From Ascarosepion bandense (lineage: Eukaryota; Mollusca; Cephalopoda; Sepiida; Sepiidae): a DNA stretch of 64,000 nucleotides. Position 1 is the first letter of the stretch, and each line of letters begins with the position of its first letter. Position numbers and translations under genes: made by a program. The notes under the pieces were generated by a model, which worked only from the letters and a program-made list of their open reading frames with translations, had not been told where the DNA came from and did not search any database. Location of the stretch: the NCBI GenBank assembly GCA_037127315.1, contig JBBBDQ010000913.1:4346001-4410000 (forward strand), given 5' to 3'. Below are positions 1-10,435 of this stretch, piece after piece.

Positions 1-250
1 GTTGGTAATATTTTTCCTTGAAAAATGTTTTTTTTTTTTTATAAAAGTCTATTTTTAAGTATATATTTCTATAAAAGTGTATTTTTATACTTTCATAGTG
101 TTTTGACCCCAGTTTGGGGGTTAACTATTTGCCCATAGCTGGGACCCTAATAGGTGCTACCACTCCGGATCAGGGTGGACCTGAGAACAACAGCGATTAA
201 GAGGTGGTTCCATGCTCCTCACAACCTTCTAATCAGAAGCCTTGCTGCCG
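1..250 (+). repeat. R1 interspersed repeat, 3' part
   Basis: This is the 3' half of an unclassified repeat that recurs at 13.85, 14.67, 24.09, 44.94, 59.15 and 63.58 kb. The shared parts are reiterated CTTCAAAAATGTAT blocks, TTTTGACCCCAGTTTGGGGG, CCACTCCGG.TCAGGGTGG, and the end block GATGCAGTTTACCGTCATAC. The 5' part lies outside the window. Most copies stop just after CCCAGGACC. This one runs on into a gypsy-type RNase H segment, as does the 24.1-kb copy. I see no coding capacity in R1 itself, and the class (SINE, LTR fragment or other) is unknown. Confidence 0.75.
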
Positions 251-600
251 GATGCAGTTTACCGTCATACCCAGGAGCTTGTGTTTGCACATTTTGACCC
301 TTCATTGGAATTAATAGCAACTGCTGATATTAATGAATATGGTATCGGAGCTGTATTACTACACAAAAAAGGACGAAAAAACAAAAACTGCTGTTACTTA
401 TGCATAAAGAACTTTGTTACCGCCAGAAAGAAATTATAGTCTAATTGAAAAAGGAAACATTAGCAATAATTTTTGCAATGTTACACCGTAGAAAGTTTGA
501 GTACAAACCGATCATAAATCACTTTTGGAAATATTCGGCTTGAAAAAAAGCATCCCCCTACATTCGGTAAACCACCTGCAACAAAACCGTTGAAATTTAG
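242..600 (+). pseudogene. Ty3/gypsy reverse transcriptase-RNase H fragment
   Basis: The translated piece FAHFDPSLELIATADINEYG followed by IGAVLLHKKGRK matches the RT/RNase H boundary of Ty3/gypsy polyproteins, where the usual pattern is FDPS..L...D.S.YGIGAVL. After a stop near 439 the homology resumes in other frames with SLIEKETLAIIFA, then TDHKSLLEIFGLKK, the usual RNase H continuation. At least two frameshifts and several stops make it non-functional. No integrase, protease or LTR is adjacent. It is joined directly to the 3' end of R1. The family assignment is firm and the lineage is not resolved. Confidence 0.8.
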
Positions 601-606
601 CATCTA

Positions 607-1402
607 AAGCATCCAGTAATTTGTGACTACATTGCTAAACAGTACTCCTGCAAACAAGTTCCAAGAACGTTTCTGGAATATGAAACTTTCGCGTCACGAA
701 GTAAATCGCTTCACAAGTTTAAAGATGAAATGCACCATCGTCTCTTGAAGTGAACAGCTCCACTTTGACGACGACAGAAAGTTTTAGGGACCAGGTAGGC
801 GAAGTCTGCTTTTTCATGCAGCTATTTCGGGAATTAAATTGTCACAATTCATAGGCAAACGTTGGATTGGACACATCCAGTAATTTGTGACAACATTGCT
901 AAACAGTACTCCTGCAAACAAGTTCCAAAAACGTTTCTAGAATATGAAACTTTCGCGTCACGAAGTAAATCGCTTCACAAGTTTAAAGATGAAATGCACC
1001 ATCGTCTCTTGAAGTGAACAGCTCCACTTTGACGACGACAGAAAGTTTTAGGGACCAGGTAGGCGAAGTCTGCTTTTTCGTGCAGCTATTTCGGGAATTA
1101 AATTGTCACAATTCGTAGGCAAACGTTGGATTGGACACATCCAGTAATTTGTGACAACATTGCTAAACAGTACTCCTGCAAACAAGTTCCAAAAACGTTT
1201 CTAGAATATTAAACTTTCGCGTCACGAAGTAAATCGCTTCACAAGTTTAAAGATGAAATGCACCATTGTCTCTTGAAGTGAACAGCTCCACTTTGACGAT
1301 GACAGAAAGTTTTAGGGACCAGGTAGGCGAAGTCTGCTTTTTCGTGCAGCTATTTCGGGAATTAAATTGTCACAATTCGTAGGCAAACATTGGATTGGAC
1401 AA
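607..1402 (+). repeat. 264-bp tandem repeat, three copies
   Basis: Three head-to-tail copies begin near 607, 871 and 1135, each opening with CATCCAGTAATTTGTGAC and closing with GGCAAACGTTGGATTGGAC. The copies differ by only a few substitutions, so the expansion is recent. The array follows directly on the gypsy fragment. Short open stretches occur, but each copy has stops in all frames. No function is visible. Confidence 0.9.
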
Positions 1403-1670
1403 AGTTTTGGGCTCTGTTATAATCAAGAGACTATATGATGTGTTAAATGAAAAGCTAATGTTTAAATTGGGTAATTGGTAAAGACGATGTCAAGAATCAC
1501 TGGCATAGGCCATGAACGTATCAATAAAAATAAACTAAATGTAAAATAAAGGGGGCTAATATGGATTAATATTTTGTTATCAGACATCATTTACTTTTAC
1601 TTTTGTGTATGACAACAATCTAATGGAGAAGAAAAGTGACACAGACTATTATTACAACCTTCTGTGTTTG
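1403..1670. other. Unassigned AT-rich sequence
   Basis: I see no coding frame, no tRNA-like promoter boxes and no match to the other families in this window. Confidence 0.5.
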
Positions 1671-1673
1671 TGA

Positions 1674-1730
<57 letters not shown>
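1671..1730. repeat. (CA)n-(TA)n microsatellite
   Basis: A short CA run passes into a (TA)n tract that directly abuts the left inverted repeat of the following Tc1-like element. This fits the TA target preference of that superfamily. Confidence 0.95.
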
Positions 1731-1733
<3 letters not shown>

Positions 1734-2329
1734 TACTGTGCAAAAGTATTAGGACAAGAACTGTTTTATCTTTTACGATGTATCAAAATAAGGTTTATTA
1801 GGACAGGGGTGATTTTCCTAAAAACCTCACTGAAATTCAAATACAGGGTGAAAAGCCAAGTAAATTGCTAGTACATATTGAATTTTTAAAACTAGGTGTG
1901 AAAGAAATATATTAAAAAGAATTTATATTTCAGTTTTCCTATTTTCTATTAAACAAGTTATTTTGAAACTACTCATTATTCTATTATCCTTGAATATGAC
2001 TGACTATTTTCTTATTCCCCACTCTCAAATTGATAAATTTAATGTTACTTCGCAAGACACACTTTGGGAACGAATACAAGCTGCTTGGCAGGAGATACTA
2101 TTAGATACAGTGAAGAAGCTTGTGATGTCAATGCCTGACAGAATGTAGGCTGTGATCAAAGCAAAAGGCTTTTATACTAAATATTAAATTTATTTTGTAA
2201 CAACTAGTTTTTCTTGTTAAAGTATCTATTGAGTAAACTAAATGAAATCACTTAAATTAACTTATTTTCTGTCAATATGCCCCATAAAAGATAAAATAGT
2301 TCTTGCTCTAATACTTTTGCACAATACTA
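1731..2329 (+). mobile_element. Deleted Tc1-like transposon with terminal inverted repeats
   Basis: The left end CAGTACTGTGCAAAAGTATT is matched in inverse orientation at 2281-2329, giving an inverted repeat of about 45 bp. Both ends sit in (TA)n tracts. At about 600 bp it is far shorter than an intact Tc1 element of roughly 1.3-1.6 kb, so the N-terminal transposase and the catalytic core are gone. Only the C-terminal coding tail remains. A sister copy lies at 25.3-25.9 kb in the other orientation. It could be mobilised only by a transposase supplied elsewhere. Confidence 0.85.
1963..2187 (+). pseudogene. Tc1-like transposase C-terminal remnant
   Basis: The frame reads TLWERIQAAWQEILLDTVKK then LVMSMPDRM, a stop, and AVIKAKGFYTKY before the natural stop. 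This is the typical C-terminus of Tc1-family transposases. An in-frame TAG interrupts it where the family usually has glutamine. No DDE motif is present in the 600-bp element, so the fragment is inactive. Confidence 0.85.
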
Positions 2330-2345
2330 TATATATATATATATA

Positions 2346-2716
2346 TATATTAAATGCCTATAATAGATAACAGAAACGATTGGTTATCCCAATGGCTTTC
2401 CATACTTGTGATCATGCGTGACGTCACAAGCATGCACACACGTGTTCGCCGTTGCTTTGAAAATCTTCCATGCACACAAAATAGACAACGACTACTATCT
2501 TTCGTCTGTGAACTGTATAATACACTCAATATAATAGTCATCTTTAATAATGGCTGTCAGCCGAAAGCTCAGAAAAGATTAAATAAAAAACATGTATATC
2601 AACATTGTGATTTTCTTTCTTCTTTCAGCGACAATGCTATTAAGGTTATCAGATGATATGAAAAGGATCTTCATAAAATAAATCGACAAAATTTGTCTAT
2701 ATTATTTAATGAAACA
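2346..2716 (+). mobile_element. Penelope-like element terminal segment
   Basis: The segment begins with ATGCCTATAATAGATAACAG, passes through TGGCTGTCAGCCGAAAGCTC and ends near ATGAAACATGCATATATA. The same sequence occurs inverted at 6165-6556, where it is contiguous with the coding end of a Penelope-like GIY-YIG endonuclease. I infer that this is the 3' terminal (pLTR-like) part of such an element. The CCGAAAGCTC motif is common at Penelope-like ends in invertebrates. It has no reading frame of its own. Confidence 0.6.

Positions 2717-2762
<46 letters not shown>
2717..2762. repeat. (TA)n microsatellite
   Basis: A pure TA dinucleotide run directly follows the Penelope-like terminal segment. 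Confidence 0.97.
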
Positions 2763-2766
<4 letters not shown>

Positions 2767-3869
2767 GTGAATACAGGACGAAAAAAATTTAAAATTTAAT
2801 AGGAAAAATCTATTTCCTAAATCCAAAATTAAGATTAAATATACAAATTTACATTAATTATATAGACTCTGCTTAAATACAAAAATATTCTGTACAAAAT
2901 AAGCATCCCACCCCTTACCGGCTCTTCTAAGAAATCTAAAGGATATAGTCTAGTCACAAGATAATAAAAACTTACATTCTAACTGCTAATGTTAAATCTG
3001 TCTAGAAATCAAACACTCTCATTAATCAACCATTTTAACTACCCACACCACTTTCTTCAAAATTCCAACGGTCAATACACGAGACTTGTTCCCCTATCAC
3101 TAACTCCCACCAACATCCCAAACACAACTGACCAAATATAAGAGGCTTTCCATTACTATCCATACCGCCTGATGAGACATTGAAGTTTCAATGTCGAAAC
3201 AAATGTACCTTTGTAGTGGATATATATAAAAAAAATTATGTACATGTTCTAAAATATAATTTATAATATATATACCGATTTGGTGTCAGTCGGAGTCTCT
3301 ACTCCCTAAGCCATCAGCGCATGGGGTCAGAGAAGGGAAATTTTAACATCTTGTATGTAAGCAGTGTATACAGACGCCAGTCACCGAGAGAACTCAATTC
3401 ATTTCTGAAGAGTCACGCATTATAGCCGAAGTGGAAACTGTTTTTAAAATTTTCTTCTCAAGAGAGCTCAATCGTAATGAGAGCATAATATATTAGTCAT
3501 CCACATACAAGCCCGTTTCGCTGTATCACAGCTCATCAGTGTGGCTAGACATATCCACTTGCTTATATATATATATAATCTCATTAAATAATATAGGCAT
3601 ATTGTGTCTATTTATTTTTACAATGATCCTTCCCAGATCGCTAATCAGTTTCTTTGTTAAGGTGAAATTCATCTACAAAGGCTCCGGAATTTTCCGGTGG
3701 CTGGATAATTGTGTCCCATTGGTAACTTTTTAAAGGTAACATATTTTCTTAAGAGTTGCTAATTGTAAACCAACATTTAATTATTCTAAAAAAGTCAAAA
3801 GGATAGCTAACATAACAACTCTATAATCAAAAATAAAACTGCAAATGATAGAATCATGACGCTATTAGA
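2763..3869. other. Unassigned AT-rich sequence with possible retroelement tails
   Basis: No coding region is supported. Two short segments resemble tails often seen at Penelope/DIRS-like ends: CCTGATGAGACATTGAAG followed by AATGTCGAAAC (about 3169-3205), and CAGCTCATCAGTGTGGCTAG (about 3530). I cannot assign boundaries. A 64-codon open frame at 3539 has no recognisable features. Confidence 0.4.
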
Positions 3870-4026
3870 TTTTTTTTTTAATCATATCACCCCGAGTAAG
3901 GCGGTAACGCCACTGATGTGCAGGGGGCTACGTAAGAGTGAAAGGATTGGAAGAAAGAAAGCTGGAAACAACATCCTAAACAGGAAACAAGGGATGAGCC
4001 TCTTCACCCGTTCAATTGAACAAAAG
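3870..4026 (-). repeat. R3 interspersed repeat
   Basis: This inverse copy of a short family is also present at 5.81, 5.98, 23.26 and 58.09 kb. The minus-strand core carries CATCAGTGGCGTTACCGCCT and CCCTTGTTTCCTGTTTAGGA. It ends in a poly(T)/poly(A) run beside AATCATATCACCCC. No coding capacity is seen. The short size and A-rich end suggest a SINE-like element, but I cannot identify a good A box/B box pair. Confidence 0.75.
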
Positions 4027-4077
4027 ATAAATTTCTTAAAATGGATAGCTCACAGCATGCATAACTTTTGATTAATT

Positions 4078-4332
4078 TGTGAAAGCACAGTAAATTTCAT
4101 TTTTTTAATATTTATAAAATAATATTAATCTGTCATTGCATTTATAACAAAAATAAACTTGTAATTTTTTTTATATTATTCCTTTATTTACGATTACTGC
4201 CTATGCTTCTTTCAAAATTTCATTATTTCCTTATTAATTTGTGAAACCACAATAATTTTCAGTTTTTTTAATATTTATAAAAACTGTAAATCTGTCATTG
4301 TATTTATAACAAAAATAAATTTGTATTTCTTT
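4078..4332 (+). repeat. Direct repeat of a ~90-bp AT-rich unit
   Basis: Two copies (about 4078-4170 and 4240-4332) share CTGTCATTGCATTTATAACA or CTGTCATTGTATTTATAACA and AAAAATAAA(C/T)TTGTA. They are spaced about 163 bp apart. The stretch is otherwise simple AT-rich DNA. Confidence 0.7.
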
Positions 4333-4346
4333 TTTAATTTGCAATT

Positions 4347-4637
4347 GATGTGCGTTGTGGTGCATTGGATATTGGCTTGGAATGAGAAATCGAAGGGCCG
4401 AGTTCGAATTCCAGCCGAATTCATTGTATTCACATGCGCAAATACCCTTGGGAAAGGTATTAATCCGTCTCTTCCTTCCAGTTATGGGTTAAATAACAGG
4501 ACAGATTGGGTTCTATAGCCTTTGTCGCAGAAAGCAATGGTAACCTACTGCGGGATAATCTTCTGCCCAGTCAGTCATGTCTCTTTCGAGACATGATCGC
4601 CCAAGCGTGTATCACGTATGGCACTTAACTGACTGAC
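4347..4637 (+). mobile_element. SINE-A (tRNA-derived), near full-length monomer
   Basis: The head contains an A box-like TGGTGCATTGG and a B box GAGTTCGAATTCC in correct order and spacing for an internal RNA polymerase III promoter. The body has TTGGGAAAGGTATTAATCCG and CAGTTATGGGTTAAATAACA. The 3' module M contains CATGTCTCTTTCGAGACATG (a hairpin with an 8-bp stem) and ends GTATGGCACTTAACTGACTG. It is related to tRNA genes, but tRNA folding is lost outside the boxes. The family is the commonest SINE in the window. Confidence 0.9.
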
Positions 4638-4639
4638 CT

Positions 4640-5105
4640 ATGCTTTATTCAAAAATTGTCGTAATTGCTTTTAAAGGCTTCAAAAAGTTATCTAAGGTAC
4701 ACAGTTATTCAGAAACGCATTTGTCTAGGAACGCAAATATCTGGTGCGCAATTTGCCGGTTTGCAACTGTCAGAGTACCATTTTCCCCTACCAAATGACT
4801 TTCGATCTTCTCCAATATATCGCGAGGATTGTTTGGCAAAAAAATTTCATAGCTACAACGGACAAATTTCAAAATGCGTGTTTAAAAAAAATAAAACACC
4901 ATCACAACAAAATTTTATCAAATTTACAATAAGCCTGTCTTCTCTTCGTAATTCACCCCTACAGATGATCTTGTAAAAAATTAAAAGTACGACATTTTCC
5001 TTGTTGAATTTCATCTTAACATCAAGAAACTGATCAGACAATTGGAAATTAGCGTAAAAATAAGCAGACACTTTTATCCCCATATCATTCAATGGAACAT
5101 GTTTG
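4640..5105. other. Unassigned sequence
   Basis: Open frames of 60-100 codons occur on both strands but show no conserved motif, and their composition looks non-coding. No known repeat of this window is recognised here. Confidence 0.4.
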
Positions 5106-5109
5106 AATG

Positions 5110-5740
5110 AAGATCAGTCAGTTGAGTGCCATACGTGATACACGCTTGGGCGATCATGTCTCGACAGAGACATGACTGACTGGGCAGAAGATTATCCCGC
5201 AGTAGGTTGCCATTGCTTTCTACGGTACACTGGTTGCCAGCCAAAACTATAGAAGCCAATCTATCCTGTTATTTGACTCATAGCTAGAGGGATAGGATAT
5301 GTATTATATTATTAAGTAGTAATTAGTGGGGGATCAGTTTATTACTTCATGACAATAGAAAACCGAACCCCCCACTTTATGCCCAGTAGAAGCCTTAATC
5401 ATGTTTCTAACTATTATATTCAGTCAGTTAAGTGCCATACGTGATACACGCTTTGGCGATCATGTCTCGACAAAGACATGACTGACTGGGCAGAAGATTA
5501 TCCCGCAGTAGGTTGCCATTGCTTTCTGCGTTAGACTGGTTGCCGACCAAGGCTACAGAACCCAATCTGTCCTGCTATTTAACCCATAACTGGAAGGAAT
5601 AGGTGGATTAATACCTTTCCCAAGGGTATTTGCGCGTAAGTGAATGCAGTGAATTCAGCTGGAATTCGAACTCGGCTCCCCGATTTCTCATTCCGAGCCG
5701 ATATCCAATGCACCACAACGATGCTGCCTTAATGTGAACA
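5110..5740 (-). mobile_element. Dimeric SINE-A (head-M-linker-M)
   Basis: Read on the minus strand, a complete SINE-A (tRNA head at about 5640-5730) ends with module M. It is followed by a linker of about 130-140 bp carrying AACATGATTAAGGCTTCTAC and AAGTAATAAACTGATCCCCC, and then a second M module at about 5113-5290. The same head-M-linker-M order occurs at 18.53-19.05 and 62.85-63.41 kb. It is therefore a heritable composite, and chance neighbouring insertions are unlikely. It has no coding capacity. Confidence 0.85.
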
Positions 5741-5744
5741 CGCG

Positions 5745-5754
<10 letters not shown>

Positions 5755-5796
<42 letters not shown>
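5755..5796. repeat. (TA)n microsatellite
   Basis: A TA run between SINE-A and the R3 pair. Confidence 0.97.
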
Positions 5797-5799
<3 letters not shown>

Positions 5800-5807
5800 T
5801 GTTTCAT

Positions 5808-6172
5808 GAAATAGACTAAACTATCGCCCGGTTCACACTCCACCCACGTCTTTTGTGAAGAGGCTCATCCCTTGTTTCCTGTTTAGGATGCAGTTCCCAG
5901 CTTTCTTTTTTTTTCCAATCTTCTTTCACTTTTCATTTTTCTTTTTTCTCTCTCTTTTTTTTTTTTTTTCTCAATTGGAGTAGATAGACTGTACTATCGC
6001 CCGGTTCACACTCCACCCACGTCTTTTGAACAGGTGAAGAGGCTCATCCCTTGTTTCCTGTTTAAGATGTGGTTCTCGGCTTTCTCTTTTCCAATCATTT
6101 TACTCTTAAGTAGCCCCCTGCACATCAGTGGCGTCACCGCCTTGCTTGGGGTGATATGATTAAAAAAAAAAT
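5808..6172 (+). repeat. R3 repeat, partial tandem duplication
   Basis: Two R3 copies follow each other at about 5811-5935 and 5981-6172. Both open with ATCGCCCGGTTCACACTCCA and contain GAGGCTCATCCCTTGTTTCC. Only the second continues through the CACATCAGTGGCGTCACCGC core to the poly(A) end. A T/C-rich stretch separates them. Confidence 0.8.
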
Positions 6173-6556
6173 AGACAAATTTTGTCGATTTATTCTATGT
6201 AATTTTTTTTCATATCGTCTGATGAGCTTAATTGCATTATCGTTGAAAGAGGAAAAAATCACAATATTGATACATGTTTTTATTTAATCCTTTCTGAGCT
6301 TTCGGCTTACATCAGCCATTATCAAAGATGAAAATAGTGTTGGTTGTAACGAGCAGTTCGCGGACAAACGATAGTATTAGTCGTCTATTTTGTTTGTGTG
6401 AAGGATTGGCGAACATGTGCGAGCATGCTGGAAGCGAAAATAGCACTACAGCTTGTGTTGTCTCACGTGACCACACGAGGGTGGTGGCGAGAAGTATTAA
6501 GTATGGAAAGGCATTGGGATAACCAATCGCTTCTGTTACCTATTATAGGCATTTGA
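6165..6556 (-). mobile_element. Penelope-like terminal segment, inverted copy
   Basis: On the minus strand this runs AATGCCTATAATAGGTAACA through TGGCTGATGTAAGCCGAAAG to TCGACAAAATTTGTCTA. It matches 2346-2716 over nearly its full length in opposite orientation. It is contiguous on its 5' side with the endonuclease tail at 6545-6682, which marks it as the 3' terminal part of the element. Confidence 0.65.
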
Positions 6557-6682
6557 GAATGTGTATAGAGATTTCGTAGTTAATTTTGTTCAGGTTAGGT
6601 TTCAACTGTTTTATGTTTATGGCTTCGAGTATTTTTAGTTTTTGTTTATTGTTTTCGTGTTTAAGTATGGTTGTGTTTTCAA
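6545..6682 (-). pseudogene. Penelope-like GIY-YIG endonuclease C-terminal fragment
   Basis: The minus strand from 6682 translates without a stop as ENTTILKHENNKQKLKILEA followed by INIKQLKPNLNKINYE, and terminates near the pLTR-like segment. Penelope-like elements encode a reverse transcriptase followed by a GIY-YIG endonuclease, whose C-terminal end characteristically reads ..L.H.NNK.KL.ILEA..IK...P.LN. The upstream GIY-YIG motif and the RT are absent, so this is a 5'-truncated copy. A relative lies at 26.71-26.88 kb. Confidence 0.65.
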
Positions 6683-6689
6683 ATATAAC

Positions 6690-7130
6690 AGACAATGAAT
6701 GTCTATTATGCTTAATCATGAGCCGTTCATAGACGTTCTAAACATATTTTGGCTTTAATTTTAGGCGAAAATAAAGACCAAAATTTTACAACACTTGTAT
6801 ATTTTTTATTATGCTGGTTCTAAGCTTTCAGCCCACATAAACCATCTTCAGAGAGGTCGCAGGCACTTTAACATAAAGACATCCACCATCAAAGATGATA
6901 TTATCTTGTGTTGACATAAGACATTGCTATCCGAATAGCAGACGCAGGTCATAACCTCTCTGATGATGGCTCATGTGAGCCGAAAGCTTAGAACAAAAAT
7001 ATCCAAATGTTGGACAATTTTGTCTTTAATTTCGCCTGAAATTAAAGCCCAAATACAATGTTAATAACGGCTTGTGATTAAACATAATAGACAATCATTG
7101 TTTGTTATATTTAACAATATATGTTTAGAA
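6690..7130. repeat. Penelope-like end sequences in inverted pair
   Basis: The left part (6690-6905) carries TGTCTATTATGCTTAATCAT and GACATCCACCATCAAAGATG, and matches 26.38-26.60 kb. The right part (about 6930-7130) repeats much of it inverted: GGCTCATGTGAGCCGAAAGC and GTGATTAAACATAATAGACA. Inverted terminal repeats are a known arrangement in Penelope-like elements. Confidence 0.55.
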
Positions 7131-7153
7131 AACTATCAGCTGCCTCGATACGC

Positions 7154-7156
<3 letters not shown>

Positions 7157-7192
<36 letters not shown>
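7157..7192. repeat. (TA)n microsatellite
   Basis: A TA dinucleotide run. Confidence 0.97.
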
Positions 7193-7195
<3 letters not shown>

Positions 7196-7770
7196 CCTTA
7201 CTCTTCCTTTCTCCGTCTTATTTATTTTCTCTCTAACTCTAAATGATACTCTATCGCCCACCTTGAAAATTCATCGCCTCGACGTACCCGCATAGATGAC
7301 AGAAGTACGCCCCTAACCACCGTCCACCCGATCATTCATCTACGGCCTTCCGCAGTACCCACGGTTTATTTGGGGATGGGGAGGGGGGTGAACCCGGACG
7401 TTCAATTGTCATCGCTTGTCCCTTCTCTTTTGTCCTGTTGATTACCGAGTGAATTAATCATGTACGGTGTCAAGTACGTGTTTTTCAAAGACGTCACATG
7501 TTTTGTTGTCTTTCTTACGGGTTCTTTCTTTATTTGTTTGTCTTCTTCTCTCTGTAGAGTGTTATCTATTGTCAATTTGTTAAGGAACTGCACAGGTGTA
7601 CACAACAAGCTTTCGCTTTCAAAGACACACGGCCGTCTTAATTATTCACACATGTGCGCTTTGTGGCTCTGTTCAGATTTAGTTTGGAAAGAGTCAAGTT
7701 TGAGTAACGACTCTTAAAAAAAGATTATGTACTTAAATTCAAAATATTACTCCTGGACAAGCAACATATA
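7193..7770. other. Unassigned, higher-complexity sequence
   Basis: This stretch has more balanced base composition than its surroundings and no match to the repeat families here. An 85-codon open frame (7460-7717, plus) and a 68-codon one (7402-7608, minus) overlap. Neither shows a recognisable domain or a splice-site context I trust. It is a candidate for single-copy intronic or intergenic DNA. Confidence 0.4.
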
Positions 7771-7779
7771 TATAAACAG

Positions 7780-7782
7780 GCC

Positions 7783-7836
<54 letters not shown>

Positions 7837-7837
7837 C
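7780..7837. repeat. (GATA)n microsatellite
   Basis: A perfect GATA tetranucleotide array. It sits at the left border of the R4 element and is preceded by ATATAAACAGGCCAAG, a motif repeated at the right border near 9345. Confidence 0.97.
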
Positions 7838-9330
7838 CCCCCACTAAATCGCTGAAAAACAGCATAGTATGAATAAAAGGCTCCAAACTTAATAAAAACA
7901 AAGTTTTCCCATCAACATGTTTATGCTATTATTAAAGAAGAAAGATCCAAGTATTTTAAATTATTTTTAAAATTTTTTTAATCCCTTCTAACATGTTCGA
8001 AATTTAGTAAAAAATCTTGTTTTGATTTTAGTTAGTGGGTATCCGAATCGTTACGACAGTTTGCAATGGAAAACGTAATATTTCATAAATCAGTTATTTT
8101 TTTCCGTGACAAACACATTAATTTAGTAATTCTTGTAAAATCAAATAATAGTCGAATTTTAATGAAACTTTCAGGATTTATTCACAAATGAAAAAACTTA
8201 TTTTTGAAATTATTATTTTAAAAATATCCTGGGAAAATTTTTTTTTTATCACATCTGTTACCCACCCTCCACATAAATTCATGAAATTTTAAGAAATCAA
8301 ATGTTGTTGGGAAAATTGGTTTTTAGTTAAATCGCAGAATTAATCGCAGAATTCAATGGGAAATGTAAATCATCTATTATTTAAAAAAAAATAGTTTGCC
8401 TTTATTTCCGAAAATCTGCCCCCAATAATAAAATAAAAAATACAATAGAACTATGACATTATTGAAATTGATAAGCTTTTAATTGCTTTGCTAAATAATA
8501 TACATTAAGGACATTATAGTTTAAAGAATATTTTTTTTCGATTCATAAATTTTAAAAGAATTATTCTCATTTTTAAAAATTATAGTAATTTGTAAAGTTT
8601 CAAAAATATTTTTAAAATACTTCAAAGATTTGTTGTCATTAATTTATTATCTTATTAAGTGAAGATTATATTTACTAATCAAAAATTTAAAAAGTTTAAT
8701 ACAAATCGTCGTGCTTTCTTATTTTTTAAATAATTTGTGTGTGTTTATTTGAAGTTTTATTTTGTACGATAATTTCTATGTGTACATTAAAAAGCTATTG
8801 TTTCACGGTTTCTTTCCCTTACAGGAAAAAAAAATGTACACTTATGTCACTTGCGAACGCGATACACTTATCTCACCTCGCATCTCTCAAGCTGTCATCA
8901 CATTTCATAAACGGGAGAAAAGTCAGAAAGTTCAACGCTGTGCTTAAGAAATATTTTTTTTTGAAATTTCATGCTATAAAATAAGTAATACTTGTGTAAA
9001 TCAGATTAATTTAATATTACATTTTTTAATTTTCCAAAAATAATGTGTCACAAATGTGTATTTTATTTTTGCAAGATTTGTAAAACCGAAAATTAACTTT
9101 TGTTTACAAATCTGTCGATCGCTCAAAAATAGCCTAAAAATTGAAAAAAAAAAAGATACGAAAATTCTTACATTCCAATCAATATAATTTCTGTTTGAAA
9201 TACATCAGAGTATTTTTGCTTTCAGGAAATAGAAAATTAAACCATTTAACTTTCAATTAAAACTAAAATAAAAGTTTCAAGGAAATTTGTTTTATTTTCA
9301 GAAATTCAATTTAAAAGTTAGTTATCGAAA
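7838..9330 (+). repeat. R4 AT-rich interspersed repeat, longest copy
   Basis: The start carries ACAGCATAGTATGAATAAAA then CCAAACTTAATAAAAACAAA. This matches starts at 21.23 and 49.48 kb and, inverted, 38.86 kb. The inner and 3' parts (about 8820-9300) match the inverse of 48.1-49.1 kb. The flanks share ATATAAAC.GGCCAAGATAGA on both sides, as if the element or its border was duplicated. Frames of up to 81 codons are non-conserved. I see no transposase, so it may be a non-autonomous DNA element. Confidence 0.6.
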
Positions 9331-9354
9331 ATAAGTGGATGTGCATATAAACTG

Positions 9355-10117
<763 letters not shown>

Positions 10118-10239
10118 AGGCAAACGTGGCTTTTCACAGATGTCTTTTTTTTTATTTCCAGCGAATTGTCAGTAAACTTTTAGAAATATCATGGAATGGT
10201 TTCCAGTTTGTTTTTACACGGTTTTCCATCACAACAACT

Positions 10240-10435
10240 TCGTTCTCATAGACTGGTTAACTCACAAAGCTATCATTACCAGTCTACCCTGATATTTAAC
10301 TCATAACGAAGATAAAACATGTCTCCATGCATTTTTCTAAGTTATAAGAGCGGAAGTGAACTCTACAGACTACACCTGAATTCGGCTTACCGATTCCACT
10401 TACCGAGCTGATTACTAAACACACTTATTATCATG
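10240..10435 (-). mobile_element. Decayed SINE-A
   Basis: Minus-strand remnants retain CCGAGCTGATTACT head traces near 10410, a GAATTCGG B-box remnant, and the body motif equivalent to TATTTAACTCATAAC. Divergence is much higher than in other copies, which marks it as an old insertion. Confidence 0.5.
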
